A stretch of 49,398 nt of DNA from Alphaproteobacteria bacterium (GCA_030433005.1 JAUILQ010000043.1:1-49398); one strand, 5' to 3'; numbered from the stretch's first letter, positions 41,550 to 49,398 are shown. Translations and numbers: made by a program. The notes: generated by a model from the letters alone, not told the origin.

Positions 41550-41579
41550 TTGCACCAAGCGATGTGTGACTAGTATACT
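41550..41579 (+). promoter_or_regulatory. Sigma-70-type promoter of the dioxygenase gene
   Basis: TTGCAC (41550-41555), 18 bases, TATACT (41574-41579). The -10 lies inside the palindrome TAGTATACTA, which also gives a -10 on the other strand for dctP. Confidence 0.6.
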
Positions 41580-41580
41580 A
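41571..41580. promoter_or_regulatory. Palindrome TAGTATACTA, GntR-type operator candidate
   Basis: Perfect 10-base dyad overlapping the -10 elements of the divergent dctP and dioxygenase promoters. GTATAC-centred dyads are common GntR-FCD sites (general knowledge), and a GntR-FCD gene lies just downstream (42687-43394). Confidence 0.5.
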
Positions 41581-41584
41581 CAAG

Positions 41585-41600
41585 CACATCAGATGATGTG
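41585..41600. promoter_or_regulatory. Second palindrome CACATCA-GA-TGATGTG
   Basis: Perfect 7-bp arms with a 2-base centre, five bases beyond the first palindrome in the 321-base dctP-dioxygenase gap (41385-41705). Likely a second regulator site or alternative GntR site. The rest of the gap shows no gene. Confidence 0.45.
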
Positions 41601-41705
41601 AACCAAAAATACGGCGTCCTGCCGTGGTACCCTCAGCGTCGGATCCGACGAGGCTCGGGCCGGCGAGGCATCGGCGCCGCAGACACGCCAACGGAGACGA
41701 GACAG

Positions 41706-42590
41706 ATGCAGACAGAAGCGCTATCGGATGCCGCGCAGCTCACGGTCCGCCCGCTGCACGAGCACTTCGCAGCCGAGGTCACCGGGTTCGACATGCGCAA
41801 GCCGCAGCCGCCCGAAATCCAGAAGGCGCTGCGCGATCTCTTCGCGCGCTACTCGGTGCTGGTGTTCCGGGACCAGCGCGTCACCGACGAAGAGCAGGTC
41901 GCCTTCACGCGGATCTTCGGTGACCTCGAGGGCACGACCTTCAGCGTCGCCCACAGCCACCCCTACGTCTACCAGCTCTCGAACATCGACGAGAACGGCG
42001 AGGTGCTGAAGCCGGACACCACGAAGCGCCTGTTCCTGGAGGTCAACGCGCGCTGGCACACCGACAGCTCCTACCGGCCGATCCCGGCCAAGGGTTCCCT
42101 GCTCTCGGGCCGGGAAGTTCCCGAGGGCGAGGGCGAGACGGCCTTCTGCTCGATGCGGGTCGGCTGGCAGACTCTGCCGGACGAGATGCGGCGCCGTGTC
42201 GAAGGCCTCAAGGCGGTGCACAACTACGCCTACTCGATCAGCCTCTTCGATCCCGACGGTGCCGGGGTGACGCAGGACGAGCTCGCTACCGTGCCGCCTG
42301 TCGTCCACCCGATGGTGCGCACCCATCCCGACACCGGCGAGAAGAACCTCTACGTCAGCGGCCACATCGAGCGGGTCGTCGGCCTGCCGGAGGCGGAGGG
42401 CAGGGCGCTGGCCGAGGAACTCATCGAATGGTGCGCCCGGCCCGGCTACGTCTACGAGCACCACTGGCGGCCGTTCGATGCGGTGCTCTGGGACAACCGC
42501 TGTGCCCTGCATCGCGCGACCGCAATTCCGCTGACGCAGCGCCGCATCATGCACCGCACGACCATCGCCGGCGAGGGACCGGTCACCTGA
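41706..42590 (+). CDS. TauD/TfdA family 2-oxoglutarate-dependent dioxygenase
   Basis: 294 residues from the ATG at 41706, after GGAGACGAGACAG; the open frame reaches back to 41598 but crosses the palindromes. Iron ligands His118 and Asp120 (RWHTDSSY) and His269 (LHRAT), with Arg280/Arg284 for the 2-oxoglutarate carboxylate. N-terminal RPLHEHFAAEVTGFD is typical of TfdA-type enzymes. Hydroxylates an organic substrate using O2 and 2-oxoglutarate; related ones cleave phenoxyalkanoates or taurine. Divergent from a TRAP transporter that may bring the substrate in. Followed by a terminator. Confidence 0.9.
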   Translation: MQTEALSDAAQLTVRPLHEHFAAEVTGFDMRKPQPPEIQKALRDLFARYSVLVFRDQRVTDEEQVAFTRIFGDLEGTTFSVAHSHPYVYQLSNIDENGEVLKPDTTKRLFLEVNARWHTDSSYRPIPAKGSLLSGREVPEGEGETAFCSMRVGWQTLPDEMRRRVEGLKAVHNYAYSISLFDPDGAGVTQDELATVPPVVHPMVRTHPDTGEKNLYVSGHIERVVGLPEAEGRALAEELIEWCARPGYVYEHHWRPFDAVLWDNRCALHRATAIPLTQRRIMHRTTIAGEGPVT

Positions 42591-42639
42591 CCGGCCGAGG
42601 CTCCGGCCCTAAGGCGGGCGGAGGAAGCAGGAGGAGCGA

Positions 42640-42665
42640 GGGCGGCCGACCGGCCGCCCTTTCTC
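42640..42665 (+). terminator. Rho-independent terminator
   Basis: GGGCGGCCG-AC-CGGCCGCCC (9-bp perfect stem) followed by TTTCTC, 50 bases after the dioxygenase stop and close to the convergent GntR gene end. Confidence 0.8.
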
Positions 42666-42686
42666 GTGGCGCGACGCCGCGCCCGC

Positions 42687-43394
42687 TCAGCCCCGGGCGA
42701 GGCTGAAGTCGACCGTCGAGCGCGCGAAGGCCTCAAGATACTCCATCAGCCGGCGCGAGGCGGCCTCGGCCTCGTCCGGGTCGCCGCCGGCGATCGCGCG
42801 CAGGCGGTCGGCGTGCAGCTTGCCGATCTCGCGGATGTTGGCGAAGCGCTCGCAATGCGCGAACCAGAAGCGGCGCGACTGCCCGAAAAACAGACTCATC
42901 GCCGTCACCATCGACTCGTTGTGCGTCGCCGCCACCGGCAGGCTGTGCGAGTCCCAGGAATCGTCGATGAACAGCGTCTTGTCGCCCTGGGCGGCCGCGG
43001 CCTCGATGACGTCGGCGACCTTCAGCATCTCCTCTCGCTCCTCGTCGCTCGCGCGCAGGGCCGCGGTGCGCCCGACCAGCAGCTCCAGATGGCCGCGCAC
43101 CTCCAGCATCTGCAGGTGATGGGCGAGGTTGATCTGCGACACCATGAAGCCGCGCTGCGGCAGGACAACCACCAGGCCCTCGCGCTCGAGCCGCTTGATC
43201 GCTTCGCGGATCGGCGTCCGGCCGATCGACAGGCGGGCGCTAAGTCCGGTCTCGGAGAGCATCGAGCCCGGCGGTAGCTCCAGGGTCACGATCAGGTTCT
43301 CGATCTGCTTGTAGGCGGCCGCGGCGAGGCTGCTCTCCCGCTTGCCCCCCATGACGTCGCGGTTCCGTCCGGCGGTCGGCGCTGTTCCGTCCAT
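42687..43394 (-). CDS. GntR family regulator with FCD ligand domain
   Basis: 235 residues from the ATG at 43394 (AAGGAAG ahead); the frame is open to 43547. Winged helix at about residues 25-90 (LPPGSMLSETGLSARLSIGRT then PIREAIKRLEREGLV), then an all-helical FCD domain with likely metal/ligand His residues (DDSWDSHSLPVAATHNESM, FWFAHCERF). FCD regulators respond to small carboxylates. Convergent with the dioxygenase; probably controls the TRAP/dioxygenase divergon through the palindromes at 41571-41600. Confidence 0.9.
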   Translation of the reverse strand: MDGTAPTAGRNRDVMGGKRESSLAAAAYKQIENLIVTLELPPGSMLSETGLSARLSIGRTPIREAIKRLEREGLVVVLPQRGFMVSQINLAHHLQMLEVRGHLELLVGRTAALRASDEEREEMLKVADVIEAAAAQGDKTLFIDDSWDSHSLPVAATHNESMVTAMSLFFGQSRRFWFAHCERFANIREIGKLHADRLRAIAGGDPDEAEAASRRLMEYLEAFARSTVDFSLARG

Positions 43395-43425
43395 CGACGG
43401 GCTTCCTTCGGTCTGTCTTCGGGTG

Positions 43426-43467
43426 GCCCGGGCGAATCGCCCGGGCGGGGCCTGGCGTGGCAGGCCC
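43426..43467. repeat. Two hairpins upstream of gntR
   Basis: GCCCGGGCGA and TCGCCCGGGC around a single A (43426-43446), then GGGCCTG-GCGTGG-CAGGCCC (43448-43467). They lie in the 186-base gap before the glycosyltransferase end and may terminate that transcript or act in the gntR leader. Confidence 0.6.
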
Positions 43468-43580
43468 TGGCGGCCCGTCCGTTCCAGGATAACCCGGAAA
43501 TCGCCGAGCCCGGGCCCATGACTATCGAAGCGCGAGAATCGCCTCAAGGCGAAAGCGCAGGGCCCGCCCGGGCCGTCGCC

Positions 43581-45419
43581 TCAGGCCGCCGCGCGGCCGG
43601 TCTCGCGGAACAGCAGCTCGGCCAGGGCCTTGGCGCCGCGGCGGTTGCCGTAGAGCAGCCCGCGCCCGGCCTCGATCGCCCGGGACAGCGCGGCACGGCG
43701 GGGCGGGTCGTCGGCCAGGGCGACGGCGCTCGCCACGTAGTCCGCGACGCTGTCGGCCACCGGGCCCTCGAGGCCCATCGCCCGATAGAAGCCGGCGGTG
43801 CTGCGGCTGCGGGTCAGGGGCCCGGCCAGCGTGACCAGGGGCCGGCTGACGCCGAAGGCGGCCAGCGAGGTGGTGCCGCCGCCGAAGGGGAAGGAGTCGA
43901 GCAGCACCTCGCAGCTCTGCAGCAGCGCCGGGAAGGCCGGTCCGCCCTGGTAGGGCAGGAAGCGGACTCGCTCCGCGGCTGCGCCCAGGCTCTCGGCGAG
44001 GCGCGCGCGCAGCGTCTCGCCGAGCTTCGCGCTGTGGCGGTCCTCGAGCAGCACGATCAGCGCCTGCGGATCGGCGGCCAGGATGCCGGCGAAGGCCGCA
44101 TCCATGGCCGGATGGATCTTGAACAGCATCATCGGGCAGCAGTAGAGCCGCGCCGTCTCAGACAGGCCCAGGGCGCCGCGCGCGGCGGGCGCCGGCGGAT
44201 CCGCCGGCGCGTCGAACACGCCGGGGACCCAGGGCAGCTCGACCAGGCGCTCGGTGAAGCCCTCCCGGAAGCCCTCGCCGCACAGCGTCTCCGCGGTCAC
44301 GAAGAGGTCGACGGCCGGCACGCCGCTGGTCAGCGGATGGCCGTTGAGCACCAGCTGCAGCGGCGCCAGGCGGCTGTGGCTGAGGAAGTAGCTGAAGGGA
44401 TCGAAGCCGAGGTCGGTGTAGACCAGCGCATCGAGCCGGGCCTCGAGCACGCGGCGGCGGGCGGCGGCGAGGTCGCGGGGCAGGGCGACGGCGCCGGGCC
44501 CTGCCGGGGCACCGCCGTCGAGCAGCACGACCTCCAGCCCGGCCTCGGCCAGGGCCGCTGCCGTGCCGCGGTAGCAGCTGCCGACCGAGTGGTTGTGCCA
44601 GTTGCTCGACAGCAGGCCGACTCGCGGCACGGCGCCGCCGCTGCCGTGCGGCGGCGGCGTATCGGCGGCGAGCAGGCTGCCGTAGAGCCGGCCGAGCCTG
44701 GCCTGGGTCTCGGCCTCGTCGTGGCCCTGGAAGGCGAGATAGAAGGGCAGGGCCGAGAGCTCGGCGAGCGGGTCGGCGACCTGGAGCGGCGTGTCGAGCA
44801 GCACGTCGAGGTTGGCCAGGAAGCGGTTTCGACAGCGCTCCAGCTCGGCTGCCGAGCGGTAGACCGGCGGCAGCATCAGGTCGCGCTTGATGCGCAGGGC
44901 GTCGCGGCCTTCCAGGCGCAGGGCGCGGCCATAGGCCTCGCCGGCCTCCTCGAGGCTGCCCTCGGCCTGCAGGGCGTCGCCGAGCCGCTCCCAGTTGCGG
45001 CCGTCGCCCGGGTTGGCGGCGACCGCGGCGCGCAGCGCCTCGAGCGCCTCGGCGAAGCGGCCGCGCGTGCGCAGCAGGTTGCCGCGGTTGCCGAGCGCCC
45101 CGGCGTGATCGGGCTGAAGCGCCAGCGCGCGCTCGTAGGCCGCCAGCGCCTCGTCGGCGTGGCCGGCCTCCTCCTTCAGGGTGCCCAGGTTGTTCCAGGA
45201 ATCGGCGTGGCCGGGGGCCGCCTTCAGGGCCCGGGCCAAGGCGCGTTCGGCGGCCTCGCGCTGGCCGCGCGCCTTGAGCAGCACCGCCAGGTTGTTGAGC
45301 AGCGCCGGGTGGTCGGGGTGCTGCTTGAGGACCCGGCGGTAGAGCTTCTCGGCGCCGGCCAGGTCGCCCTGCTGCTGGCGCTCGACGGCCTTGCGGAAAA
45401 GCTGTTCGGCGGAGGTCAT
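43581..45419 (-). CDS. TPR-containing glycosyltransferase (SPINDLY/OGT-like, GT41 type)
   Basis: 612 residues, ATG at 45419. Residues 1-170 are about five TPRs (LYRRVLKQHPDHPALLNNLA, ALKAAPGHADSWNNLGTLKE, ALALQPDHAGALGNRGNLLR). The rest resembles the catalytic part of bacterial O-GlcNAc-transferase-like proteins: VGLLSSNWHNHSVGS, LVLNGHPLTSGVPAVDLFVT, MMLFKIHPAMDAAF, and LLDSFPFGGGTTSLAAFGVSRPLV (given as landmarks). Such enzymes glycosylate proteins, including flagellins, in the cytoplasm. Divergent from sugar aminotransferase/ligase/acyltransferase genes across a CtrA-type box. Donor and acceptor unknown. Confidence 0.85.
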   Translation of the reverse strand: MTSAEQLFRKAVERQQQGDLAGAEKLYRRVLKQHPDHPALLNNLAVLLKARGQREAAERALARALKAAPGHADSWNNLGTLKEEAGHADEALAAYERALALQPDHAGALGNRGNLLRTRGRFAEALEALRAAVAANPGDGRNWERLGDALQAEGSLEEAGEAYGRALRLEGRDALRIKRDLMLPPVYRSAAELERCRNRFLANLDVLLDTPLQVADPLAELSALPFYLAFQGHDEAETQARLGRLYGSLLAADTPPPHGSGGAVPRVGLLSSNWHNHSVGSCYRGTAAALAEAGLEVVLLDGGAPAGPGAVALPRDLAAARRRVLEARLDALVYTDLGFDPFSYFLSHSRLAPLQLVLNGHPLTSGVPAVDLFVTAETLCGEGFREGFTERLVELPWVPGVFDAPADPPAPAARGALGLSETARLYCCPMMLFKIHPAMDAAFAGILAADPQALIVLLEDRHSAKLGETLRARLAESLGAAAERVRFLPYQGGPAFPALLQSCEVLLDSFPFGGGTTSLAAFGVSRPLVTLAGPLTRSRSTAGFYRAMGLEGPVADSVADYVASAVALADDPPRRAALSRAIEAGRGLLYGNRRGAKALAELLFRETGRAAA

Positions 45420-45485
45420 TAACCCTGTCTAGGCGCCGGGCCTGAAGGTTCGGTAAACGGCATCCCGCTAAAATGCCGCGGAGCT

Positions 45486-45500
45486 TTAACCCGCGGTTAA
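45486..45500. promoter_or_regulatory. CtrA-type box TTAA-N7-TTAA
   Basis: TTAACCCGCGGTTAA matches the alphaproteobacterial CtrA consensus TTAA-N7-TTAA exactly and is nearly palindromic. It is 67 bases ahead of the TPR glycosyltransferase start and 26 ahead of the aminotransferase start; a -10-like TAAAAT lies at 45469-45474. Confidence 0.6.
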
Positions 45501-45525
45501 GCCTGACCCGGCAGGCTAGGGTGTC

Positions 45526-46635
45526 ATGAGCGACCCGACCCTCGAGCTGCCCGTGCTGCGCCCGCGCCTGCCGCGGGCCGCGGCGCTCGCGCCCTATCTC
45601 GAGCGGATCGACGAGGCCGGCTGGTACACCAACGCCGGCCCGCTGCACAACGCGCTGCGCGAGCGCCTTGCCGCCCACTTCGGGATCGCCGGCGAGGGCG
45701 TCACCCTGACCGCCAACGGCACGCTCGGCCTGACCCTGGCGCTGCAGGCGCAGAACCCGCCGCCGGGCTCCTACTGCCTGCTGCCCTCCTGGACCTTCGT
45801 CGCGACCGCGCATGCCGTGCGCCAGGCCGGCCTGCGGCCCTTCTTCGTCGACGTCGAGCCGGCCAGCTGGGCGGTCTCGCCGACGAGCGCGCTGCTGCAG
45901 GTCGCCGGCGCGCCCGGCCCGGTTGGCGCCGTGGTTGCGGTGGCGCCCTTCGGCGCCGCGCTCGACCTCATGGCCTGGGACCGCTTCCAGCAGGCCAGCG
46001 GCCTCGCCGTGGTGATCGACGCGGCGGCCGGCTTCGACAGCCTCCGGCCGGGCCGCGTGCCGGCCATGGTCAGCCTGCACGCGACCAAGGCGCTGGGGAT
46101 CGGCGAGGGCGGCCTGGTCGTGACCGAGGACGCCGAGCTTTCCGCAGAGATCGGCGCGCGCACCCGCTTCGGCTTCCGCGGCGAGCGGCTCGCCACGGCC
46201 GACGCGACCAACGCCAAGCTCTCCGAATATGCCGCCGCCGTCGGCCACGCGGCGCTGGACGCCTGGCCGGCGACCCGCGAGGCCTGGATCGGCCTGCGCG
46301 GCCGCTACGAGGCGGCGCTCGCCGGCCTGTCGGGCATCGAGCTGTCGCCCGGACTCTCGGGCGTCGCCAGCTCGAGCCTGGTGGTGCTGGCCCGCGGCGA
46401 CGCCGAGGACAGCGCCGAGGCGCTGGCCGGGCAGGGCATCGGCAGCCATCCCTGGTGGGGCCGCGGCTGCCATCGCCAGCCGCCGTTCCGCGACTGCCCG
46501 CGCGCCGCGCTGCCGGTGACCGAAGCGCTCGCCGAGCGCAGCCTCGGTCTGCCGTTCCATCTCGACATGACCGCCGGCGACGTCGAGCGCGTCGCCGCCG
46601 CGCTCGACCGCGCGCAGCGCCGCGCCGCCGCCTGA
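45526..46635 (+). CDS. DegT/DnrJ/EryC1/StrS-type sugar aminotransferase
   Basis: 369 residues, ATG at 45526. Fold type I PLP enzyme: WYTNAGPLHNALRERLAAHFG (landmark at 33-53), LTANGTLGLTLAL, PSWTFVATAHAVRQAG, Asp165 (AVVIDAAAGFDS) and PLP lysine Lys188 (SLHATKALGIGEGG). These enzymes aminate keto-sugar nucleotides. The sequence is diverged in the C-terminal part (GSHPWWGRGCHRQPPF). First gene of a three-gene set with a PaaK-like ligase and a NeuD-like acyltransferase, suggesting the amino group it adds is then acylated. Confidence 0.88.
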   Translation: MSDPTLELPVLRPRLPRAAALAPYLERIDEAGWYTNAGPLHNALRERLAAHFGIAGEGVTLTANGTLGLTLALQAQNPPPGSYCLLPSWTFVATAHAVRQAGLRPFFVDVEPASWAVSPTSALLQVAGAPGPVGAVVAVAPFGAALDLMAWDRFQQASGLAVVIDAAAGFDSLRPGRVPAMVSLHATKALGIGEGGLVVTEDAELSAEIGARTRFGFRGERLATADATNAKLSEYAAAVGHAALDAWPATREAWIGLRGRYEAALAGLSGIELSPGLSGVASSSLVVLARGDAEDSAEALAGQGIGSHPWWGRGCHRQPPFRDCPRAALPVTEALAERSLGLPFHLDMTAGDVERVAAALDRAQRRAAA

Positions 46636-46703
46636 CGGGCCGGCGCCCGCCCGCCTTTCCGCCCTCATCGACCGCAAGCAGCAGACCCGGGGGTCACGAC
46701 AGC

Positions 46704-48086
46704 ATGGCCGGAACGATCGGCGCCGACGGCTACCGGCGCTTCTGGGACGAGGAACGCGAGACCCTGGCGCCGGAAGCCCGGCGCCGGATCATCCTGGCGC
46801 GCCTCAAGCACCAGCTCGACTACGCCTACTCCTCGATCCCCTTCTACCGGGCGCTCTACGACCGCCACGGCTTCCACCCCGACCAGGTCCGCCACCTGGA
46901 GGACTTCACCGAGAAGGTGCCGATCGTCACCAAGGCGATGCTGCGCGCCAGCCAGGAGGCGCATCCGCCGTTCGGCGACTACCTCGGCGTCGACTTCGCC
47001 GAGGTCATGCGCATCCAGGGCACCAGCGGCACGACCGGCCAGCCGACCCTCTTCGCGATCACCGCGGACGACTGGGAGCACGTCTCCCAGGCCCAGGCCA
47101 TGCAGGTCTGGGCGGCCGGCATGCGGCCCCACGACATCGTCCAGATGTCCTTTCCGCTCAGCCTCTTCGTCGGCGGCTGGGGCCTGCTGGGCGCGGCCGA
47201 GACGATCGGCGCCAAGGTGCTGCCGGTCGGCGGCGGCGAGAGCGAGCGCCAGCTGCTGCTGATGAAGCGCGTCGGCGCCAGCGTGATCTGCGCGACGCCG
47301 TCGTTCACCCTGCACCTGCTGGAGCGGGCGAAGGCGCTGGGCGAGGATCCGGCGGCCTCGAGCCTGCGCCTCGGCTTCTTCGGCGGCGAGCCGGGCGGCG
47401 GCGTGCCGGCGGTCAAGCGCCGGCTGGAAGAGGGCTGGGGCCTCAGGGCCATCGACTTCGGCAACGTCGCCGAGGTGCATCCCTGCACCAACATGGAGTG
47501 CGAGCACCGGACCGGCATGCACGCCTACCTCGACATCGACTACACCGAGGTGGTGCGGCCCGAGGCGCCCAACGAGGCGGTGCCGATGGGCGTCAAGGGC
47601 GGCGTCGTCTACACCCAGCTGTGGCGCCGCGCCCAGCCGATGATCCGCTACTTCCCCGGCGACGAGACCCTGATGACCGACGAGCCCTGCGCCTGCGGCC
47701 GGACCTACCCGCGCCTGCCGCACGGCATCATCGGCCGGCTCGACGACCTGATCGTGGTGCGCGGCGTCAAGATCTTCCCCTCGGCGGTAGAGGACGTGCT
47801 GCGCGGCGTGCCGGGCACCGGCACCGAGTTCCGGATCCACCTGGAGCGGCCGGCCGAGCTCGACGAGATCTCGGTGGAGGTCGAGGCGGCCGGCATGGCG
47901 AGGGGCGAACCGGGCAACCCGGCGCTCAGGGCGAGCGTCGAGACCGCGCTGCGCGCCGCCTTCGGCATCCGCGTGCCGGTCCGCCTGGTGCCCGACCAGT
48001 CCTTCGACCGCACCGCCTTCAAGGCGCGCCGCGTGGTCGACCGGCGCCCCGCGCTCGACGCCGCGCCGGCCGGAGCCGCCGCGTGA
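46704..48086 (+). CDS. Phenylacetate-CoA ligase (PaaK)-like adenylate-forming enzyme
   Basis: 460 residues from the ATG at 46704; the open frame extends upstream inside the aminotransferase gene. AMP-binding P-loop GTSGTTGQPT (106-115), LGFFGGEPGGG, YFPGDETLMTDEPCACGRTYPR, and GRLDDLIVVRGVKIFPS, the conserved PaaK C-domain hinge. A CACGRT segment and upstream CTNMECEHRT suggest a zinc site as in some PaaK relatives. It adenylates a carboxylic acid and forms a thioester. With the overlapping acyltransferase downstream it may supply an acyl group for a sugar, rather than take part in phenylacetate breakdown, for which no other genes are present. Confidence 0.87.
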   Translation: MAGTIGADGYRRFWDEERETLAPEARRRIILARLKHQLDYAYSSIPFYRALYDRHGFHPDQVRHLEDFTEKVPIVTKAMLRASQEAHPPFGDYLGVDFAEVMRIQGTSGTTGQPTLFAITADDWEHVSQAQAMQVWAAGMRPHDIVQMSFPLSLFVGGWGLLGAAETIGAKVLPVGGGESERQLLLMKRVGASVICATPSFTLHLLERAKALGEDPAASSLRLGFFGGEPGGGVPAVKRRLEEGWGLRAIDFGNVAEVHPCTNMECEHRTGMHAYLDIDYTEVVRPEAPNEAVPMGVKGGVVYTQLWRRAQPMIRYFPGDETLMTDEPCACGRTYPRLPHGIIGRLDDLIVVRGVKIFPSAVEDVLRGVPGTGTEFRIHLERPAELDEISVEVEAAGMARGEPGNPALRASVETALRAAFGIRVPVRLVPDQSFDRTAFKARRVVDRRPALDAAPAGAAA

Positions 48087-48748
48087 CCGCAGGTCAGTCC
48101 TCGCCTGACGTCCGCCCCGTCGTCATCATCGGCACCGGCGAGGGCCGCTGCGTGCTGGAGACCTGCCGCGACCTCGGCCTCGAGGTCGCGGGCTTCATCG
48201 ATACGAAGCGGCCGGCCGGCGAGGTCGTCAACGGCTGCCCGGTGCTGGGCGGTGAGGCGCTGCTCGAGGATGCCGGCTTCGTCGCCGCCCACCGCTTCGC
48301 GCCGAGCGTCGGCGACGGCGGCAAGCGCCTGGCCTACGCGGCGCGGGTCGAGCGGCTCGGCGGCGGCCTGGCGACGCTGGTTCACCCGAGCAACATCGTC
48401 TCGCCCTGGGCCGAGGTCGGCGCCGGCTCGATCCTGCTCGGCAAGTCGGTGGTCAATCCCAACGCGTGGCTCGGGCGCTGCGTGCTGATCGACTGGGACT
48501 GCACGCTCGGCCACGACGACCGGCTCGAGGACGGCGTCTTCGTGGCGCCGGGCTGCCACCTCGGCGGCCGCGTCGTCTGCGAGGCCGAAAGCTTCCTCGG
48601 CCTCGGCGCCGTCGTCGTGCCCGACGTGCGCATCGGCCGGCGCACGATCCTGGGCGCCGGCTCGGTCGCGACCGAGGACCTGCCGGCGGAGATCGTCGCC
48701 GTCGGCAACCCCGCCAGGATGGTCAAGAGCCGCAAGCCCGCGGCCTGA
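48083..48748 (+). CDS. NeuD/PglD-like hexapeptide acyltransferase
   Basis: 221 residues from a GTG at 48083 overlapping the ligase stop (GTGA). N-terminal Rossmann-like PglD_N domain (VVIIGTGEGRCVLETCRDLG, VAGFIDTKRP, VLGGEALLED) followed by a left-handed beta-helix (IVSPWAEVGAGSILLGKSVV, FVAPGCHLGGRVVCEAESF, VVVPDVRIGRRTILGAGSVA). His at LGHDDRLEDG is the likely base. Relatives acetylate UDP-amino-sugars or sialic acids. Coupled translation with the ligase suggests the acyl-CoA made there is its donor. The glycine loop GTGEGR differs slightly from the usual GAGGHA. Confidence 0.88.
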   Translation: MTAGQSSPDVRPVVIIGTGEGRCVLETCRDLGLEVAGFIDTKRPAGEVVNGCPVLGGEALLEDAGFVAAHRFAPSVGDGGKRLAYAARVERLGGGLATLVHPSNIVSPWAEVGAGSILLGKSVVNPNAWLGRCVLIDWDCTLGHDDRLEDGVFVAPGCHLGGRVVCEAESFLGLGAVVVPDVRIGRRTILGAGSVATEDLPAEIVAVGNPARMVKSRKPAA

Positions 48749-48820
48749 CCGCCGGTGCCGCTTGACGCCTTTCGCGGCCGGCCGCACGCTCTGCCCGGTT
48801 CAACCAGCCGGAGCCATCCC

Positions 48821-49282
48821 ATGCCGCGCCGCTTCCTGCCCGTTCTCGCCGTACTGCTCGTCGCCTTGGCGGCGCCTGCCGTCTCCGCGCAGGAGCTGAC
48901 GGTCGAGGGCAACATCGTCGCCGGTCCGCGCACCATGACCCAGGCGGATCTCGCGAAGCTGCCGCAGGGCGAGTTCGAGACCACGACCTCCTGGATCGAG
49001 GGCAAGCACCGCTTCCGCGGCGCCTCCGGCCAGGCGCTGATGCGCGCGCTCGGGGCAGCCGGCACGACGGTCGAGGCCCACGCCAGCGACGGCTACTCGA
49101 TCGAGATCCCGCTCGCCGACTTCGAGACCACGCCGCTGCTGATCGCCGACGAGATGGACGGCGCGCCGCTGCCCGAGGGCAAGGGGCCCTTCTGGATCGT
49201 CTATCCCTACGACGCCGGCTATGCCGGCCAGGACTACATCGACCGCTCGGTCTGGGCGCTCGACAAGCTCGTCGTGAAGTAG
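48821..49282 (+). CDS. Exported molybdopterin-domain-like protein
   Basis: 153 residues from the ATG at 48821 (GGAG ahead); the frame is open to 48755. Signal peptide ends PAVSA (near residue 24). The mature domain (TMTQADLAKLPQGEFETTTSW, HRFRGASGQALMRALGA, AHASDGYSIEIPLADF, PFWIVYPYD) resembles small periplasmic proteins with the sulfite-oxidase-type molybdopterin-binding fold. The usual Cys ligand to molybdenum is absent, so it is probably a non-catalytic relative. The remaining 116 bases to the window end show no gene. Confidence 0.78.
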   Translation: MPRRFLPVLAVLLVALAAPAVSAQELTVEGNIVAGPRTMTQADLAKLPQGEFETTTSWIEGKHRFRGASGQALMRALGAAGTTVEAHASDGYSIEIPLADFETTPLLIADEMDGAPLPEGKGPFWIVYPYDAGYAGQDYIDRSVWALDKLVVK

Positions 49283-49398
49283 TCGGAAGGTGTCTCGCAG
49301 GATCATACCTCTCCCCGCCGGGGCTAGAGTATTCACACATCTCGGATTGCGGCTCGTAGAGGATCTCTGACTCACTTCTCCTGAGTGTATCGAGGGAG

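Noticed and set aside
44158..46677. 839-codon minus-strand open frame
   Set aside because: It covers parts of the aminotransferase (antisense) and glycosyltransferase (out of frame) genes; composition is low-complexity and no domain is recognisable.

Overview
The window is about 70% GC with dense, tightly packed genes, many GTG/TTG starts and repeated 4-base ATGA/GTGA start-stop overlaps. TRAP and ABC uptake systems, acyl-CoA metabolism, an ACC deaminase next to an Lrp regulator, and a TTAA-N7-TTAA (CtrA-type) box all point to an alphaproteobacterium, probably a Rhodospirillales-like soil or marine heterotroph. No rRNA, tRNA, CRISPR array, transposase or prophage was seen.

Region 1 (1-12315). 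A minus-strand operon reads 7456 to 1: two phytoene-desaturase-like flavoproteins, a GcvT-type (folate-dependent methyl/aminomethyl transferase-like) protein, an NDP-forming acyl-CoA synthetase and an MFS transporter running off the left edge. Divergent from it are a BetI-type TetR regulator, an acyl-CoA dehydrogenase, a small exported protein, a Tat-exported PotD-like binding protein and a sulfotransferase.

Region 2 (12359-17872). Mixed genes: a His-rich envelope protein, an esterase lipoprotein, an Lrp-type regulator divergent from ACC deaminase (acdS), a GST/VOC pair behind a perfect palindrome, and an M15-type peptidase.

Region 3 (17914-27803). A PotABC-type ATPase and two permeases lie downstream of a second BetI-type TetR. 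Divergent from it is a class III aminotransferase, followed by an acyl-CoA dehydrogenase, a second NDP-forming acyl-CoA synthetase and a CaiD-like hydratase. Four related 24-base sites (7563-7586, 9922-9945, 21752-21775, 21775-21798) tie regions 1 and 3 into one putative regulon. The ABC operon has no binding protein and the PotD-like protein has no permeases, so they are plausible partners. My best reading is an undescribed pathway for uptake and CoA-dependent degradation of an amine or N-methylated compound, with one-carbon units passed to folate. The substrate is not determined.

Region 4 (27823-38303). metZ with a rhodanese gene, a HupE-like transporter, an orphan amino-acid binding protein, pirin, two TPR proteins, a coiled-coil protein, a PurN-like formyltransferase and an SDR dehydrogenase.

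Region 5 (38335-43394). A DctPQM TRAP transporter divergent from a TauD/TfdA dioxygenase, with a GntR-FCD regulator and two palindromes in the shared promoter.

Region 6 (43581-49398). A TPR glycosyltransferase divergent, across a CtrA-type box, from a DegT-type sugar aminotransferase, a PaaK-like ligase and a NeuD/PglD-like acyltransferase. This looks like a small cell-surface or flagellar glycan module. A small exported molybdopterin-domain-like protein closes the window.
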